DNA of 64,000 nucleotides, from the NCBI GenBank assembly GCA_032717465.1, contig CM064690.1, forward strand, positions 8,153,143 through 8,217,142. The letters run 5' to 3'. Position numbers and translations under genes: made by a program. Below are positions 51,092-64,000 of the stretch, one piece after another. Within the stretch, counting starts at the first letter, position 1; each line of letters starts with the position of its first letter. The notes beneath the pieces are model-generated. The model searched no databases. It saw only the letters and a list, made by a program, of their open reading frames with translations, and was not told the DNA's origin. The stretch comes from Coenobita brevimanus. Its lineage: Eukaryota > Arthropoda > Malacostraca > Decapoda > Coenobitidae.

Positions 51092-52136
51092 TAATTTTAG
51101 CTAACCGATATAACCGTGTGCTATGTGAATGTTGCTTTAAAATTAGTATACGCCATCATATTCGTAACCTTGATACTAAAATAATTTTATATAACTGTTT
51201 TTGCATTTACTGTACTGGGTAGGTTATGTATTCATGGTTTGTAGTATAAATACATGTAAATGAATGTGTATGTATATATATGCATGTATATATGAATGTA
51301 TGTATGTATATGTTTGCATATGTCTATGTATGTACAGTATGTATGTATGTATGCATGTATGTAGTATGTATGTATGTATGCATGTATGTAGTATGTATGT
51401 ATGTATGCATGTATGTAGTATGTATGTATGTATGCATGTATGTAGTATGTATGTATGTATGCATGTATGTAGTATGTATGTATGTATGCATGTATGTATG
51501 TAGTAATGTATGTATGTATGTATCAATACTGGTATATGTATACAGGTTGTGTATTTATAAATATGTTTGTTTGAGTATTTACAGATTTGTATCTATGTGT
51601 ATAAGTGTGATCTATTTATTGTATTTGTAATGCAAGTTTAATAGTATGTGTATGTATCTGAATGTGTAATTATGTATGTGTGTATGTGTATATGTATTCA
51701 TGTATAAATGATTACGTGCATGTGTGTGGATGTATTGTGCGTATGTGAATGTCTGTATGTATGTGTATACAGTATGTGTATATATGAATGCATTTCATCC
51801 CACATTTTTAAATTTTTTTATTATTTTAATTTAGAATTAAGGACAATTCTATATAACAAATCTTACCTATTTTACAGTATAAGGAAATCTAATTTTGTAA
51901 CTATTTTATTAATTTTGTTTGGAGTCGATTTGGTATTATCACTTTGGTTCTGATAAAGAGATAATCAGCCCAACTTAAGAAAAGTCAAATGTTCTGAGGA
52001 TCATTTCTATGTTGTTAAATTACAGGTGCCTTTTACGAGAGCTTCTACTCTCAAAGGCTCGGCTACTTTTCAATTTACGGATCCATTGTAAAATATTTTG
52101 TATTTGTTCTGGCTAAATAAAGAACTCAATCAAAAA
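51092..52136 (+). mobile_element. LINE F 3' UTR with TATG expansions
   Basis: Non-coding 3' part between the RT stop and the minisatellite. It holds a large (TATG)n region (51250-51530, and degenerate to about 51790). AATAAAG at about 52117-52123 lies shortly before the short repeat-like end AACTCAATCAAAA. LINE F stops where the minisatellite resumes. Confidence 0.65.
51330..51510. repeat. 27-bp minisatellite built from TATG units
   Basis: GCATGTATGTAG recurs every 27 bp (51353, 51380, 51407 and on), about 6 copies, within a wider (TATG)n tract. Confidence 0.9.
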
Positions 52137-52690
52137 CTATCCTACCTACTACATCACTTTACCTTACATTCCACACCACATTCCTTTACATCCTACATCA
52201 TGCTATCCTTCCAACCATACTATCATACCTCCCACATCCTACTGTCATACTGGTACCTCCCACACCAACTATCCAACCTCCCACACCACACTATCATACT
52301 TCGCACACCACACTATCCTACCTGCCACACCACACTATCCTATCTCTCACACCACACTATCTCACCTCCCACACCACACTATCTCATCTCCATTTGCCCA
52401 CTATCCTACCTCCCACACCATAGGCTACTGTCCTACCTCCCACGCCATACTATCGTACCTCCCACACTATACTACTCTACTTCCCACACCGCACAGTCCT
52501 ACCTCTCACACCATACCGTCCTACCTCCCACACCGTACTATTCTACCCCCCACACTATACTATCCTACCTTCCACATTATACTATCCTACTTCCCACACC
52601 ATATAATCCTACCTCCAACACCATACCATCCTACCTCCCACAGTATACTATCCTGTCTCACAAACTTTACTGTTACTCCAGGAGCCAAGG
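52137..52690. repeat. minisatellite, right flank of LINE F
   Basis: About 25 irregular units of roughly 20-22 bp, consensus near CTATCCTACCTCCCACACCA. The plus-strand open frame of 201 codons through it is a Ser/Pro/Tyr/His-rich artefact of the repeat. Related units lie at 43897-43988. Confidence 0.85.
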
Positions 52691-52991
52691 GGTGTTTTCA
52701 TGACTGAGAGGCTCCGAGATCATCCCCCTGATTTTAATAAAGAACCACATGGGGCATAATATTAGCGAGGGTGCACAACCTGAAACCTGGCAATTATCTC
52801 ACAAATCGTGGTTTTGTTAAATTTGTCCTTTGTGGAAATGACCCCAAAAATGAAGTGTGAGCATACTTTAGATTACCATAGTGGCTAAAGGAAAGCACCT
52901 ATGGAAACATATTACCACTCAAAAGATAGCTAAATTTATCAGCTACACGATGAATTTAAGTAAGATTTGATTTCATAAAAAACCTGAACAC

Positions 52992-53057
<66 letters not shown>

Positions 53058-53757
53058 GCCGACAGCAGAAGTTCGTCCCTCTTAGCGTGCGTGATACGAG
53101 CCTGTTGATCTGGTAACACTGTAAGAGATAGAGTTGACAGGTACGCTTTAAATGGCTAATATTAAAGAAATGTGTTCGGAGATAAGAACACATTCCCTAA
53201 TGATAATATTAATTTGCAGCAGGTGGGATAATAAAGTTATTGTGAAATGTTTGACACTGGTGTATGAAGATTCTTCGTTACGGACACAGACGCATAGGAT
53301 TATTTGGACTGGACTGATGTTGCCAGCAAGTATTATATGAAATATTATAGAACGATTGCAGTCCTAAAGGTGAGGTTGCAAGAAAACACTAATTACGATG
53401 TCAGTTACACACTAAACAAACACAGAAACTGCCAGTTCGTGTTTCGCCAGTATGCGATTTTGTTTTATAAGTTAAGTCACTTCCCTTTCCGACCTCTCTC
53501 CCCACCCGTCTCTCCTCTTCCAAGTCATGCTCTGCCATCATCCACGTTTTATCGTTAATGTTGAAAATCGTATGTCTGTAGGTAAACTGTGGGAAATAAT
53601 ATAAAAGTGTCAATGAGCTTCTTTTCCACCATCGCTTGAAGTGTTATCAATGACTTGAATATAAATGTTAGTAACATGAATAGTCACTGTGGTGGTTAGG
53701 AGACATTTCTCGTCATCATTTATGTAACACTTACCTAACTATCGTTCTTACAGTGCC
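52691..53757. other. no gene; (AT)n at 52999-53052
   Basis: Unassigned spacer with one AT array. I looked here for the missing 3' LTR of the retrotransposon that follows and did not find it. Confidence 0.5.
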
Positions 53758-53759
53758 CA

Positions 53760-56700
53760 AAATACACTCCCATCTGCAATAATATTTTCTTTCAACTTGA
53801 CATGCTGTATGTCTAATGAATACTCTTGAAGAAGTAGACTCCATCTTGTCAATCTCTGATTCTTATCTTTAAACATACTAAGGAATTTCAGTGGGTTATG
53901 ATCGGTATTAATGACTATCGGGTCAAAACCAGAACACAAATAAAATGAAAGATGCTGTAAACCCAAAATCAAGGCCAAAAGCTCTTTCTCAATAGCTGAG
54001 TAGTTCTTTTGAGGTGGAGTGAGCTTCTTACTGAAATAAGATACAGGGTGTTCAATACCCTGATCATCCTCTTGCAGCAAAACAGCCCCAGCTCCTGTAT
54101 CACTTGCGTCAACAGCCATCTTAAAAGGCTTAGCAAAATTTGGAGTAGCGAGCACTGACAGACTTAATTGGATAGCTTTAAGTCTGCTGAAAGAGGATTC
54201 ACAGTTATCGGTCCAGACAAATTTAACTCCCTTTTTCAGTAGGTCTGTAAGTGGTGATACAAGAATTGAAAAGTTAAGAACAAATCTCCTGTAATAACCT
54301 ACCATTCCCAAAAATCTTTGTAGCTCTTTCCTACTTTTAGGTCTGGGAAGATCACTTATAACCTGAACCTTAGCTGCTGGTGGTGCAACGTGTCCATCAC
54401 CAATTACGTACCCAAGGTACTGAACTTTAGCTTGACCAAAATCACACTTTGATAAATTAGCTACAAGATTAGCCTGAACCAAACGCTCAAGAAATTTACT
54501 GACATGGCATAGGTGATCTTTCCAGTTGTCACTGAAGATTAATACATCATCAATATAAACAACACACCCTGCCAAACCCTCTGTTACAACATTCATGGGC
54601 TTCTGAAACGTGGCTGGTGCATTCTTCATACCATATGGCATTACAGAACATGCAAAAGTCTTTCCTAGTGTTACAAAGCATGAGATCTCCCTAGCACGTT
54701 CAGTCATAGGTACTTGCTAGTATCCCTTTAACAAATCAAACTTACTTATGTACCTAGCCTTTCCGATCTTATCTATGCGATCTTCCACGCGAGGGAGAGG
54801 GTAAGTGTCTGTTTTGGTTATCTGATTAACACGTCTGTAGTCAATGCAATGCCGCTGTGACCCACCTGGCTTAGGGACTAGAGTGACAGGAGAACTCCAC
54901 TCGCTCTGACAGGGCTCAATCAACTTGTGGTCCAACAGGTAGCCAAGCTCCTTCTGGATGAGAGGAACTTTCACTGGGTTCACACGGTAAGGAGGCAGTT
55001 TAATTGGCTTTGCGTCTCCAACATCGACATCATGCATCAGCACAGTGGTTCTTCCTGGAGTGGCACGGAACACTTGCGAATACTCCTGCAGTAATGCCGA
55101 AAACTCCTGCCTTTCCTTGGGAGCTAGATGAGAAAGCTTAGTCTGGAGATCATTCATGATATCAGGATTCTTCCCCAAACTATCACTCAGGCTCATACTG
55201 CATGGGAGAGCTTCACTTGCAGACTCGGGTGTAACAGCTACAGTACAGACTGGGTTATTTTCGTCCCGCCTGTGATATAACTTTAGCATGTTGATGTGAC
55301 AAAGTTGCTTGTTCTTTCGACGATCTGGTGTGGCGATGACATAGTTGACATCACTGAGTTTCTTCTCCACGAAATAAGGACCACTAAACTTGGCTTGAAG
55401 AGGTTGCCCATGCACCAGTAACAGAATCAAAACCTGATCTCCTGGCTGAAAGTGGCGTAACCTGGACTTCTTATCATACCAAGTCTTCATCTTCTCCTGA
55501 GCAGCTCCTAAATTCTCTCTCGCCAGCTGTAAAGCAGTGGACAGCCGTTCTTTGAACTTCATCACATACTCCAGCAGGTTGACTTCATCTTCCTCCGACA
55601 GCCAGCATTCCTTGAGTAGCTTAAGGGGTCCTATTACTTCATGGCCAAACAGTAGTTCAAAGGGTGAGAAGCCCAGTGATTCATTTGGAGATTGTCTTGC
55701 GGCAAATACAGCGAATGGAAGACCTTTATCCCAGTCTTTCTGATGTTCCAAACAGTATTTCTTGAGCATCGATTTGAGTGTTTGATGATATCTCTCCAAC
55801 GCTCCTTGGGTCTGGGGATGGTAAGCTGAAGACGTGATCTGGGTGATGCCCAACTCTTTCAGAGACTGCTTGAAAACATTTGACATGAAATTACTTCCCC
55901 GGTCTGACTGTACCTCCTTGGGCAGACCAAACTTTGTGAAGAACCCTAGCATTTCCTTAACCACGTCCTTTGCTGAGATATTTCTAAGTGGAATGGCTTC
56001 AGGATAACGAGTAGCCATATTAATCAGGGTCAACACATAAGAAAATCCTGAAGAAGTCTTAGGAATAGGGCCCAGAATATCCACCAACACACGGGTGAAT
56101 GGCGCCTTAAAAGGAGGAATGGGAACTAGAGGTGCAACCTTTTCGGTCTGATTACACTTCCCCACAACTTGACAGGTGTGACAAGACTTACAATACCAGG
56201 AAACATCCCTGAAGATACCTGGCCAGTAGAAGTGTTTCAAAATGCGTGCCACAGTCTTCATCACTCCAAGGTGTCCTGCCAAACTGGAATCATGAGCCAC
56301 TCTAATGATATCCTGCCTACAAACACGAGGGATGACAACTTGATGTACAACCTCCCATTCACAGTCGGCTGATGCTGTTGGAGGCCTCCACTTCCTCATA
56401 AGTACTCCTGACTTTACATAATAACAAGTAGAAGCACCGGCTGACTCTTTCTCACTGCAAGCATAGTTAGCTAGACCTTTCAACTCAGTGTCTGCAACCT
56501 GCAGTTCAACCAACTCTTGACGAGACAAATTATCAACACTACGGGGTACTGCATCATCTGGTGAGTGGTCCAAATTAGCAAGAAAAGTGTCAGCTAGGAT
56601 AACATCATCATCATCGTTATCCTCTAAGTCACCAGTAACTTTAGACTTAGCCCTAGTGACAGCACATGCAGAGAACACATCAGGGACATCACAATCCTGG

Positions 56701-57224
56701 GTCGCAGTCACTGGTTCACTAGACAACTGAGGAGCTGGACACACTTGACTTCCACCAATATCATTTCCAAGTAAGAAAGTTACACCTGACATTGGTAGTG
56801 TCTCATCCAACCCAACCATAACGGAACCATTAACAAAACCAGACTCTAAATTCACTCTGCACAGAGGGACAGAGAAGTAATTATTCCCTACACCTTGTAA
56901 GATTACAGTTTCATCAGAGGAATTAACATTAGAGCCTAGAACACTGGTCAGCATAAGGGATTGGCAAGCACCAGTATCACGATATATTGTAACTGATTTC
57001 CTGTCATTATTGTCCAGAGGACTGACAAAACCATGAGACAGGAAATTAGCACATGAACTCTTGAGAGTGTCTCCCACGTTACTGCTCAAAAGAGGAGCTC
57101 CATCATGAGAATTTAATTTACCCCTCACAGCAGGTTCAGTTAACTCGGTTAAAGAATTCTGGGAACTCTCAAGGGTGGACACTAGACCAATTGACTGAAT
57201 ATTCAAAGACTCCTTTTTGTTCAC
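53760..57224 (-). pseudogene. pol: pol of LTR element copy 1 (PR-IN-RT-RH)
   Basis: The first open part (57224-54717, 835 codons; really continuous with the gag frame upstream) has the aspartic protease motif RDTGACQSL (DTG at 56970-56978, residue 83). Next is integrase: zinc-binding H311 and H318 with CKSCHTC, then catalytic D382 (LVDILGP), D441 (SDRGSNF) and E477 (GALERYHQ), giving an exact D-35-E spacing. A GPY-like region follows (AKFSGPYFVEKKL). RT begins near residue 730 (KPIKLPPYRVNP). A TAG replaces the Trp codon in KGYWQVPM at 54714-54716. The second part (54707-53748) has RT with YIDD at 54546-54557, GYYRRF, then RNase H (MAVDASDTGAGAVL, IEKELLAL, NTDHNPLKF). The frame runs into unrelated DNA just before the expected end. 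Confidence 0.9.
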
Positions 57225-58342
57225 ATCACACTGTCTCCTGAAACATTTCTCCGTAGTATGATCAAACTTACTACAATAAGTACATTTTCTTATCTGAAAT
57301 CTAGAGGTGGAACTGGTATTTACTTCCTGAGAAACATCATCTTTATTCTCTTTCCTGTTACCTGTACTCTGAGTAGAGGCAATGTACTTACTCTCAGCTT
57401 TCCTTTTTTCTTTAGAATATCTCTTGTGAGTGAGAACATATCAGCTAAAACTAGAGCATCAGACTAATTATCTATTCTTCTCTCATCAAGATATAGGCTT
57501 ACATCTTTATTAATACACCTTTTGAAGTCCTCCAGCAAAATCATCTGCTTAAATTTATCAAAATCAGAATTTACATTCTTAGAATTTAACCACTGCTCTA
57601 ACAGATCTTCTTTGATTTTTGCATACTCAACACGGGATTGCTTATCTTCCTTATAAGTTGTCCTAAATTTTACTCTATAGGCTTCAGGAACAAGCTCATA
57701 GGCCTTAAGAATCAAGCTCTTAACTACATCATAATTATCAGATTGATCCTGAGGCAAAGATGCATAAGTTACTTGAGCTTTACCGGTGAGAACAGTTTGA
57801 AGGATTACTGGCCAATACTTTTTGGGCCAATTAAAACCTGTAACTACCCTCTCAAACAACTGAATATACTTTGTTAAATCAGATTCATTAAAAGGAGGGA
57901 CAAGTTTAACATTTTTAGCCACATCAAAATCATCAGAGCTAGATGATCCAGTTCCACCTTGTTTCATGCGATACTCATGGTCTGCCTGAATCCTAGCAAG
58001 TTCAACTTGTGCCTGAAACTCAGCCTCCTCAGCACGAGCCTGAGACTCAGCCTCCTTAGAACGTGCCTGAAACTCAGCCTCCTTAGCACGAGCCTCCTGC
58101 AGGGCTAGCTGTAACTTAGCTATTTCAATCTGCGTTTGCTCATTTCGAAAATTTACATTAAAAAAGCTTTCATTAATCATGTCAACAATTTGATCTTTAG
58201 AATGATGAGAGCGAACAGCAATTCCCAATTGTTGAGCAACAAGTTTAAGTTCATTCTTTGTTCTGTTTTCTACATCACACACTGTTTGCCCATTTGACAA
58301 AAAATCTCTGGCTTCATCAAGCGCAGTAATAGTAGACATCAT
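57225..58342 (-). pseudogene. gag: gag of LTR element copy 1
   Basis: The ORF at 58342-57464 (292 codons) starts MMSTITALDEARDFL. A charged nine-residue repeat built on (A)RAKEAEFQ occurs three times around residues 90-120, a likely coiled coil. The following region, KLVPPFNESDLTKYIQLF, WPVILQTVLTGKAQ, LKAYELVPEAYRVKF and MILLEDFKRCINKDV, is the SCAN-like capsid pattern common in gypsy Gag. A TAG at 57464-57466 ends the ORF. Downstream codons still read SDALVLADMFSLT, then a 1-nt shift near 57429, then a zinc knuckle CTYCSKFDHTTEKC (CX2CX4HX4C, 57250-57291), continuous with pol. So Gag and Pol were probably one long frame. Confidence 0.85.
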
Positions 58343-58423
58343 GAATAAATCACAGTCACAAAATATCCACCAATATCCTTATGATAATATCCTGAATATC
58401 CTGATCAGAGGTCGCCAAATCTA
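58343..58423 (-). promoter_or_regulatory. leader with candidate primer-binding site
   Basis: On the minus strand, directly after the LTR end (GTAACA) comes TAGATTTGGCGACCTCTGAT. TGGCGACC could pair with a tRNA 3' end reading GGTCGCCA. The leader of about 80 nt then leads to the gag ATG. The tRNA identity is not established. Confidence 0.5.
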
Positions 58424-59603
<1,180 letters not shown>

Positions 59604-59605
<2 letters not shown>

Positions 59606-59856
59606 AGTGGCAATTAATGCAGAGACTGAGCTCATTATATAGGGGGCTGGCAGAGCTTGATACAACTTGTAAGAAGGACGCGCAAATGAAGCCATAGGGG
59701 ACAAAGAGTTGACAATCCTGCTCTGAACAACAGAAAGAACGACTTAATCTACTAAAAGGGGAGAAGGGGGGAGTGAGGTAGAACACGCTCTTGGTCAAAC
59801 ATGCAACATACTGTACGTTAGAATTATACAGAGGATGATGAAATCATAGGCTATGT

Positions 59857-59860
<4 letters not shown>
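59604..59860 (-). repeat. LTR B, partial LTR between two AT arrays
   Basis: 257 bp matching LTR A 58965-59220 from TAAGTGGCAATTAATG to the exact terminus CTATGTAACA, flanked by AT arrays on both sides. The other two thirds of the LTR are absent. Confidence 0.9.

Positions 59861-59924
<64 letters not shown>
59861..59924. repeat. (AT)n array
   Basis: AT run of about 64 bp ending directly at LTR C. Confidence 0.97.
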
Positions 59925-59928
<4 letters not shown>

Positions 59929-60718
59929 ACGGAACAGAGAAAAATATTGTATACTTTAAGTGAGAATAATAAAAATAACTACTGTCCCGTAAATTTGCAG
60001 GTTCAAAACAAAAGAGTTAGGTAAAATTACAAGTTAAAGTTTAATGCTCAAACTAACAACAAAACATTCAGGACTCATAAGGATAATGTAATGGCAAAAA
60101 ACAGGTTAAATATATGGTTAACTGCAATAGCCTCTATTAACACGAAATTAGCAAGAGTAAATTTATCTAAGTCAGCCCTGATAAAATGACAATACACTGG
60201 ATAATGCTCAGTTAATGCAAGATAAATTATTACAGATACAAAATATTATTAATGATGGCTGACAATAAGAACCTTACATGAATTACAAAAACTTCACTAT
60301 ACCTACGAATTAACACCTTATGCTATACAGTACAAGAACAAAATGCAATAACACTTATACTCAAATTACACAGATGCTAGATGGGTGGAGACTTCCTGAG
60401 CACTCACAATAATAACAACTGTACAGGGGAGGACAGAGATGTGAACAAAATGAGGAGTAGATCTAAGTAGCAATAATGCAGAGACTGAGCTCATTATATA
60501 GGGGCCGGCAGAGCTTGATACAACTTGTAAGAAGGACGCGCAAATGAAGTTATAGGGGACAAAGATTTGACAATCCTGCTCTGAACAACAGAAAGAACGA
60601 CTTACTCTACTATAACGGTAGAAGGGGGGACTGAGGTAGAACACGCTTGTGATCAAACATGCAGCATACTGTACGTTAGAATTACACAAAGGATGATGAA
60701 ATCATAGGCTATGTAACA
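59925..60718 (-). repeat. LTR C (3' LTR of copy 2)
   Basis: 794 bp, on plus TGTTACGGAACAG ... GGCTATGTAACA, so the ends are TGTTAC/GTAACA inverted. It is followed on plus by the polypurine tract of copy 2. The LTR lies immediately next to an AT array, so any target duplication is hidden in AT. Confidence 0.93.
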
Positions 60719-60740
60719 CCTCCCCACAAAGAAAAAGAAA
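60719..60740 (-). promoter_or_regulatory. polypurine tract of LTR element copy 2
   Basis: On the minus strand TTTGTGGGGAGG abuts the LTR start TGTTACATAG. The G/A-rich run directly before the LTR is the expected plus-strand primer site. It lies about 45-60 nt after the RNase H stop, leaving no room for an integrase gene there. Confidence 0.8.
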
Positions 60741-60782
60741 TTTGCAAAGGAAATTTCTTATTACTCTAAAACAATCTGTCTA

Positions 60783-63700
60783 AAGTCTAGATAAGCAATC
60801 TGCAATAACATTTTCTTTCCCCTTGACATGTTGTATATCTAATGAATACTCCTGAAGAAGTAGGCTCCATCTTGTCAATCTCTGATTTTTATCTTTAAAC
60901 TTACTAAGGATTTTCAGTGGGTTATGATCGATATAAATGACTATGGGGTCAAAACCAGAACACAAATAAAATGAAAAATGCTGTAAACCCAAAAACCAAG
61001 GCCAAAAGCTCTTTCTCAATAGTTGAGTAGTTCTTTTGAGGTGGAGTGAACTTCTTACTGTAATAAGATACAGGATGTTCAATACCCTGATCATCCTCTT
61101 GCAGCAAAACAGCCCCAGCTCCTGTTTCACTTGCATCAACAGCCATCTTGAAAGGCTTAGCAAAATTTGGAGTAGCGAACACTGGCTGACTTAATATGAT
61201 AGCTTTAAGTTTGTTGAAAGAGGATTCACAGTTATCGGTCCAGACAAATTTAACTCCCTTTTTCAGTAGGTCTGTAAGTGGTGATACAAGAATTGAAAAG
61301 TTAAAAACAAATCTCCTGTAATAACCTACCATTCCCAAAAATCTTTGTAGCTCTTTCCTAGTTTTAGGTCTGGGAAGATCACTTATAACCTGAACCTTAG
61401 CTGCTGGTGGTGCAACATATCCATCACCAATTACGTACCCAAGGTACTGAACTTTAGCTTGACCAAACTCACACTTTGATAAATTAGCTACATGATCAGC
61501 CTGAACCAAACGCTCAAGAAATTTACTGACATGGCATAGGTGATCTTTCCAGATGTCACTGAAGATTAATACATCATCAATATAAACAACACACCCTGCC
61601 AAACCCTCTGTTACAACATTAATGAGCTTCTGAAACGTGGCTGGTGCATTCTTCATACCATATGGCATTACAGAACATGCAAAAGTCTTTCCTAATGTTA
61701 CAAAACATGAGATCTCCCTAGCACGTTCAGTCATAGGTACTTGCCAGTATCCCTTTAACAAATCAAACTTACTTATGTACCTAGCCTTTCCGATCTTGTC
61801 TATGCAATCTTCCACGCGAGGGAGAGGGTAAGTGTCTGTTTTGGTTATCTGATTAACACGTCTGTATTCGACGCAAAGCCGCTGTGACCCACCTGGCTTA
61901 GGGACAAAGTGACAGGAGAACTCCACTCGCTCTGACAGGGCTCAATCATCTTGTGGTCCAACAGGTAGCCAAGCTCCTTCTGGATGAGAGGAACTTTCAC
62001 TGGGTTCACACGGTAAGGAGGCAGTTTAATTGGCTTTGCGTCTCCAACATCGACATCATGCATCAACACAGTGGTTCTTCCTGGAGTGGCACGGAACACT
62101 TGCGGGTACTCCTGCAGTAATGCCGAAAACTCCTGCCTTTCCTCGGGAGGTAGATGAGAAAGCTTAGTCTGGAGATCATTCATGATATCAGGATTCTTCC
62201 CCAAACTATCACTCAGGTTCATACTGCATGGGAGAGCTTCACTTGCAGACTCGGGTGGAACAGCTACAGTGCAGACTGGATTATTTTCGTCCCGCCTGTG
62301 ATATAACTTTAGCATGTTGATGTGACAAAGTTGCTTGTTCTTTCTACAATCTGGTGTGGCGATGACATAGTTGACATCACTGAGTTTCTTCTCCACGAAA
62401 TAAGGACCACTAAACTTGGCTTGAAGAGGTTGCCCATGCACTGGTAGCAGAATCAAAACCTGATCTCCTGGCTGAAAGTGGCGTAACCTGGACTTCTTAT
62501 CATACCAAGTCTTCATCTTCTTCTGAGCAGCTCCTAAATTCTCTCTCGCCAGCTGTAAAGCAGTGGACAGCCGTTCTTTGAACTTCATCACATACTCCAG
62601 CAGGTTGACGTCATCTTCCTCCGACAGCCAGCATTCCTTGAGTAGCTTAAGGGGTCCTCTTACTTCATGGCCAAACAGTAGTTCAAAAGGTGAGAAGCCC
62701 AGTGATTCATTTGGAGATTCTCTTGCGGCAAATACAACGAATGGAAGACCTTTATCCCAGTCTTTCTGATGTTCCAAACAGTATTTCTTGAGCATCGATT
62801 TGAGTGTTTGATGATATCTCTCCAACGCTCCTTGGGTCTGGGGATGGTAAGCTGAAGACGTGATCTGGGTGATGCCCAACTCTTTCAGAGACTGCTTGAA
62901 AACATTTGACATGAAATTACTTCCCCGGTCTGACTGTACCTCCTTGGGCAGACCAAACTTTGTGAAGAACCCTAACATTTCCTTAACCACGTTCTTTGCT
63001 GAGATATTTCTAAGTGGAATGGCTTCAGGATTACGAGTAGCCATATCAATCAGGGTCAACATATAAAAAAATTCTGAATAAGTCTTAGGAAGAGGGCCCA
63101 CAATATCCACCAACACACGGGTGAATGGCACCTCAAAAGGAGGAATGGGAACTAGAGGTGCAACCTTTTCGGTCTGATTACACTTCCCCACAACTTGACA
63201 GGTTTGACAAGACTTACAATACCAGGAAACATCCCTGAAGATACCTGGCCAGTAGAAGTGTTTCAAAATGCGTGCCACAGTCTTCCTCACTCCAAGGCTT
63301 CCTGCCAAACTGGAATCATGAGCTACCCTAATGATATCCTGCCTACAAACACGAGGGATGACAACTTGATGTACAACCTCCCATTCACAGTCGGCTGATG
63401 CTGTTGGCGGTCTCCACTTCCTCATAAGTACTCCTGACTTTATATAATAACAAGTAGAAGCACCAGCTGACTCTTCCTCACTGCAAGCAGAGTTAGCTAG
63501 ACCTTTCAACTCAGTGTCTGCAACCTGCAACTCAACCAACTCTTGACGAGACAAATTATCAACACTACGGGGTACTGCCTCATCTGGTGAGTGGTCCAAA
63601 TTAGCAAGAAAAGTGTCAGCTAGGATGACATCATCATCATCATTATCCTCTAAGTCACCAGTAACTTTAGACTTAGCCCTAGTGACAGCACATGCAGGGA

Positions 63701-64000
63701 ACACATCAGGGACATCACAATCCTGGGCCGCAGCCACTGGCTCACTAGACAACTGAGGAGCTGGACACACTTGACTTCCACCAATATCATTTCCAAGTAA
63801 GAAAGTTACACCTGACATTGGGAGTGTCTCAACCAACCCAACCATAACGGAACCATTAACAAAACCAGACTCTAAATTCACTCTGCACAGAGGGACAGAG
63901 AAGTAATTATTCCCTACGCCTTGTAAGATTACAGTTTCATTAGAGGAATTAACATTAGAGCCTAGAACACTGGTCAGCATAAGGGATTGGCAAGCACCTG
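60783..64000 (-). pseudogene. pol: pol of LTR element copy 2 (PR-IN-RT-RH), 5' part outside window
   Basis: Enters the window at the protease DTG region and continues MLTSVLGSNVNSSNETVIL, MSGVTFLLGNDIGG. Integrase has D (LVDIVGPLP), D (SDRGSNF) and E (GALERYHQ) intact, but the second zinc-ligand His is Ser (AGSLGV instead of AGHLGV). RT follows, with a 1-nt deletion near 61903, KGYWQVPM intact, and YIDD at 61573-61584. RNase H has VDASETGAGAVL, then a 1-nt insertion near 60998, and ends ENVIADCLSRL with a stop near 60788. The polypurine tract and LTR C follow directly. This confirms independently that RNase H is the last domain. Confidence 0.92.

Noticed and set aside
51330..51510. CRISPR-like regular repeats
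   Set aside because: No unique spacers; a 27-bp tandem repeat inside a TATG tract in a eukaryotic transposon.
52098..52703. 201-codon plus-strand ORF
   Set aside because: Composed of minisatellite units; period and composition explain it.
53690..53740. TGTTACAT on the minus strand as a remnant of the missing 3' LTR of copy 1
   Set aside because: Only about 10 bp match the LTR start; the following sequence is unrelated.

Overview
This window looks like non-genic DNA from an arthropod nuclear genome, probably a decapod or other malacostracan crustacean. No single-copy host gene is recognisable. Nearly all of it is layered transposable elements plus very long simple repeats: AT arrays up to about 380 bp and CA/GT arrays of 40-77 bp. 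The taxonomic guess rests on the LINE families (one Jockey-type copy closely resembles what I remember from shrimp and crab genomes) and on the microsatellite density. It is inference, not proof.

Layout. 1-2.1 kb: dead RTE-like LINE (family B). 2.1-7.9 kb: a CR1-like LINE fragment, old diverged repeats including a recurring ~200 bp family (R1), and a 5'-truncated fragment of a second RTE family (A). 7.9-9.7 kb: family B on the minus strand. 10.0-10.2 kb: tRNA-derived SINE. 11-17.2 kb: old repeats (family R2 in three copies), microsatellites and a family B 3' end. 18.7-21.9 kb: family B copy carrying an inserted family A fragment. 21.9-24.9 kb: Jockey-like LINE (C). 25.3-27.7 kb: pogo/Tigger DNA transposon. 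28.8-31.06 kb: broken copy of an uncharacterised conserved protein family, interrupted by a TTAA-flanked MITE. 32.0-35.06 kb: family A RTE copy 1. 35.6-42.8 kb: LINE E (minus) split by LINE D (plus), which is itself split by a 1.7 kb LTR-like insertion. 43.9-52.7 kb: a minisatellite array split by LINE F, which is split by an almost intact family A RTE. 53.8-64 kb: two minus-strand copies of one Ty3/gypsy-type LTR retrotransposon.

The two most interesting things are: (1) the LTR element encodes Gag, protease, integrase, reverse transcriptase and RNase H in that order. This is the copia order in an element whose RT and integrase are gypsy-type, and both copies show it independently. (2) LINE D encodes a 2A-like ribosome-skipping motif (NIKSNPGP) directly before a PHD finger at its N-terminus. 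Other points are a hairpin-rich conserved 5' end on the family A RTE (a candidate ribozyme), the piggyBac-like MITE with three GGGTCT/AGACCC palindromes, and a partial LTR trapped between two AT arrays.

The elements do not form a pathway. Each is an independent replicator, almost all are inactivated, and the nesting gives a relative order of insertion: LINE E before LINE D before the LTR-like insert; minisatellite before LINE F before RTE-A; LINE B before RTE-A.
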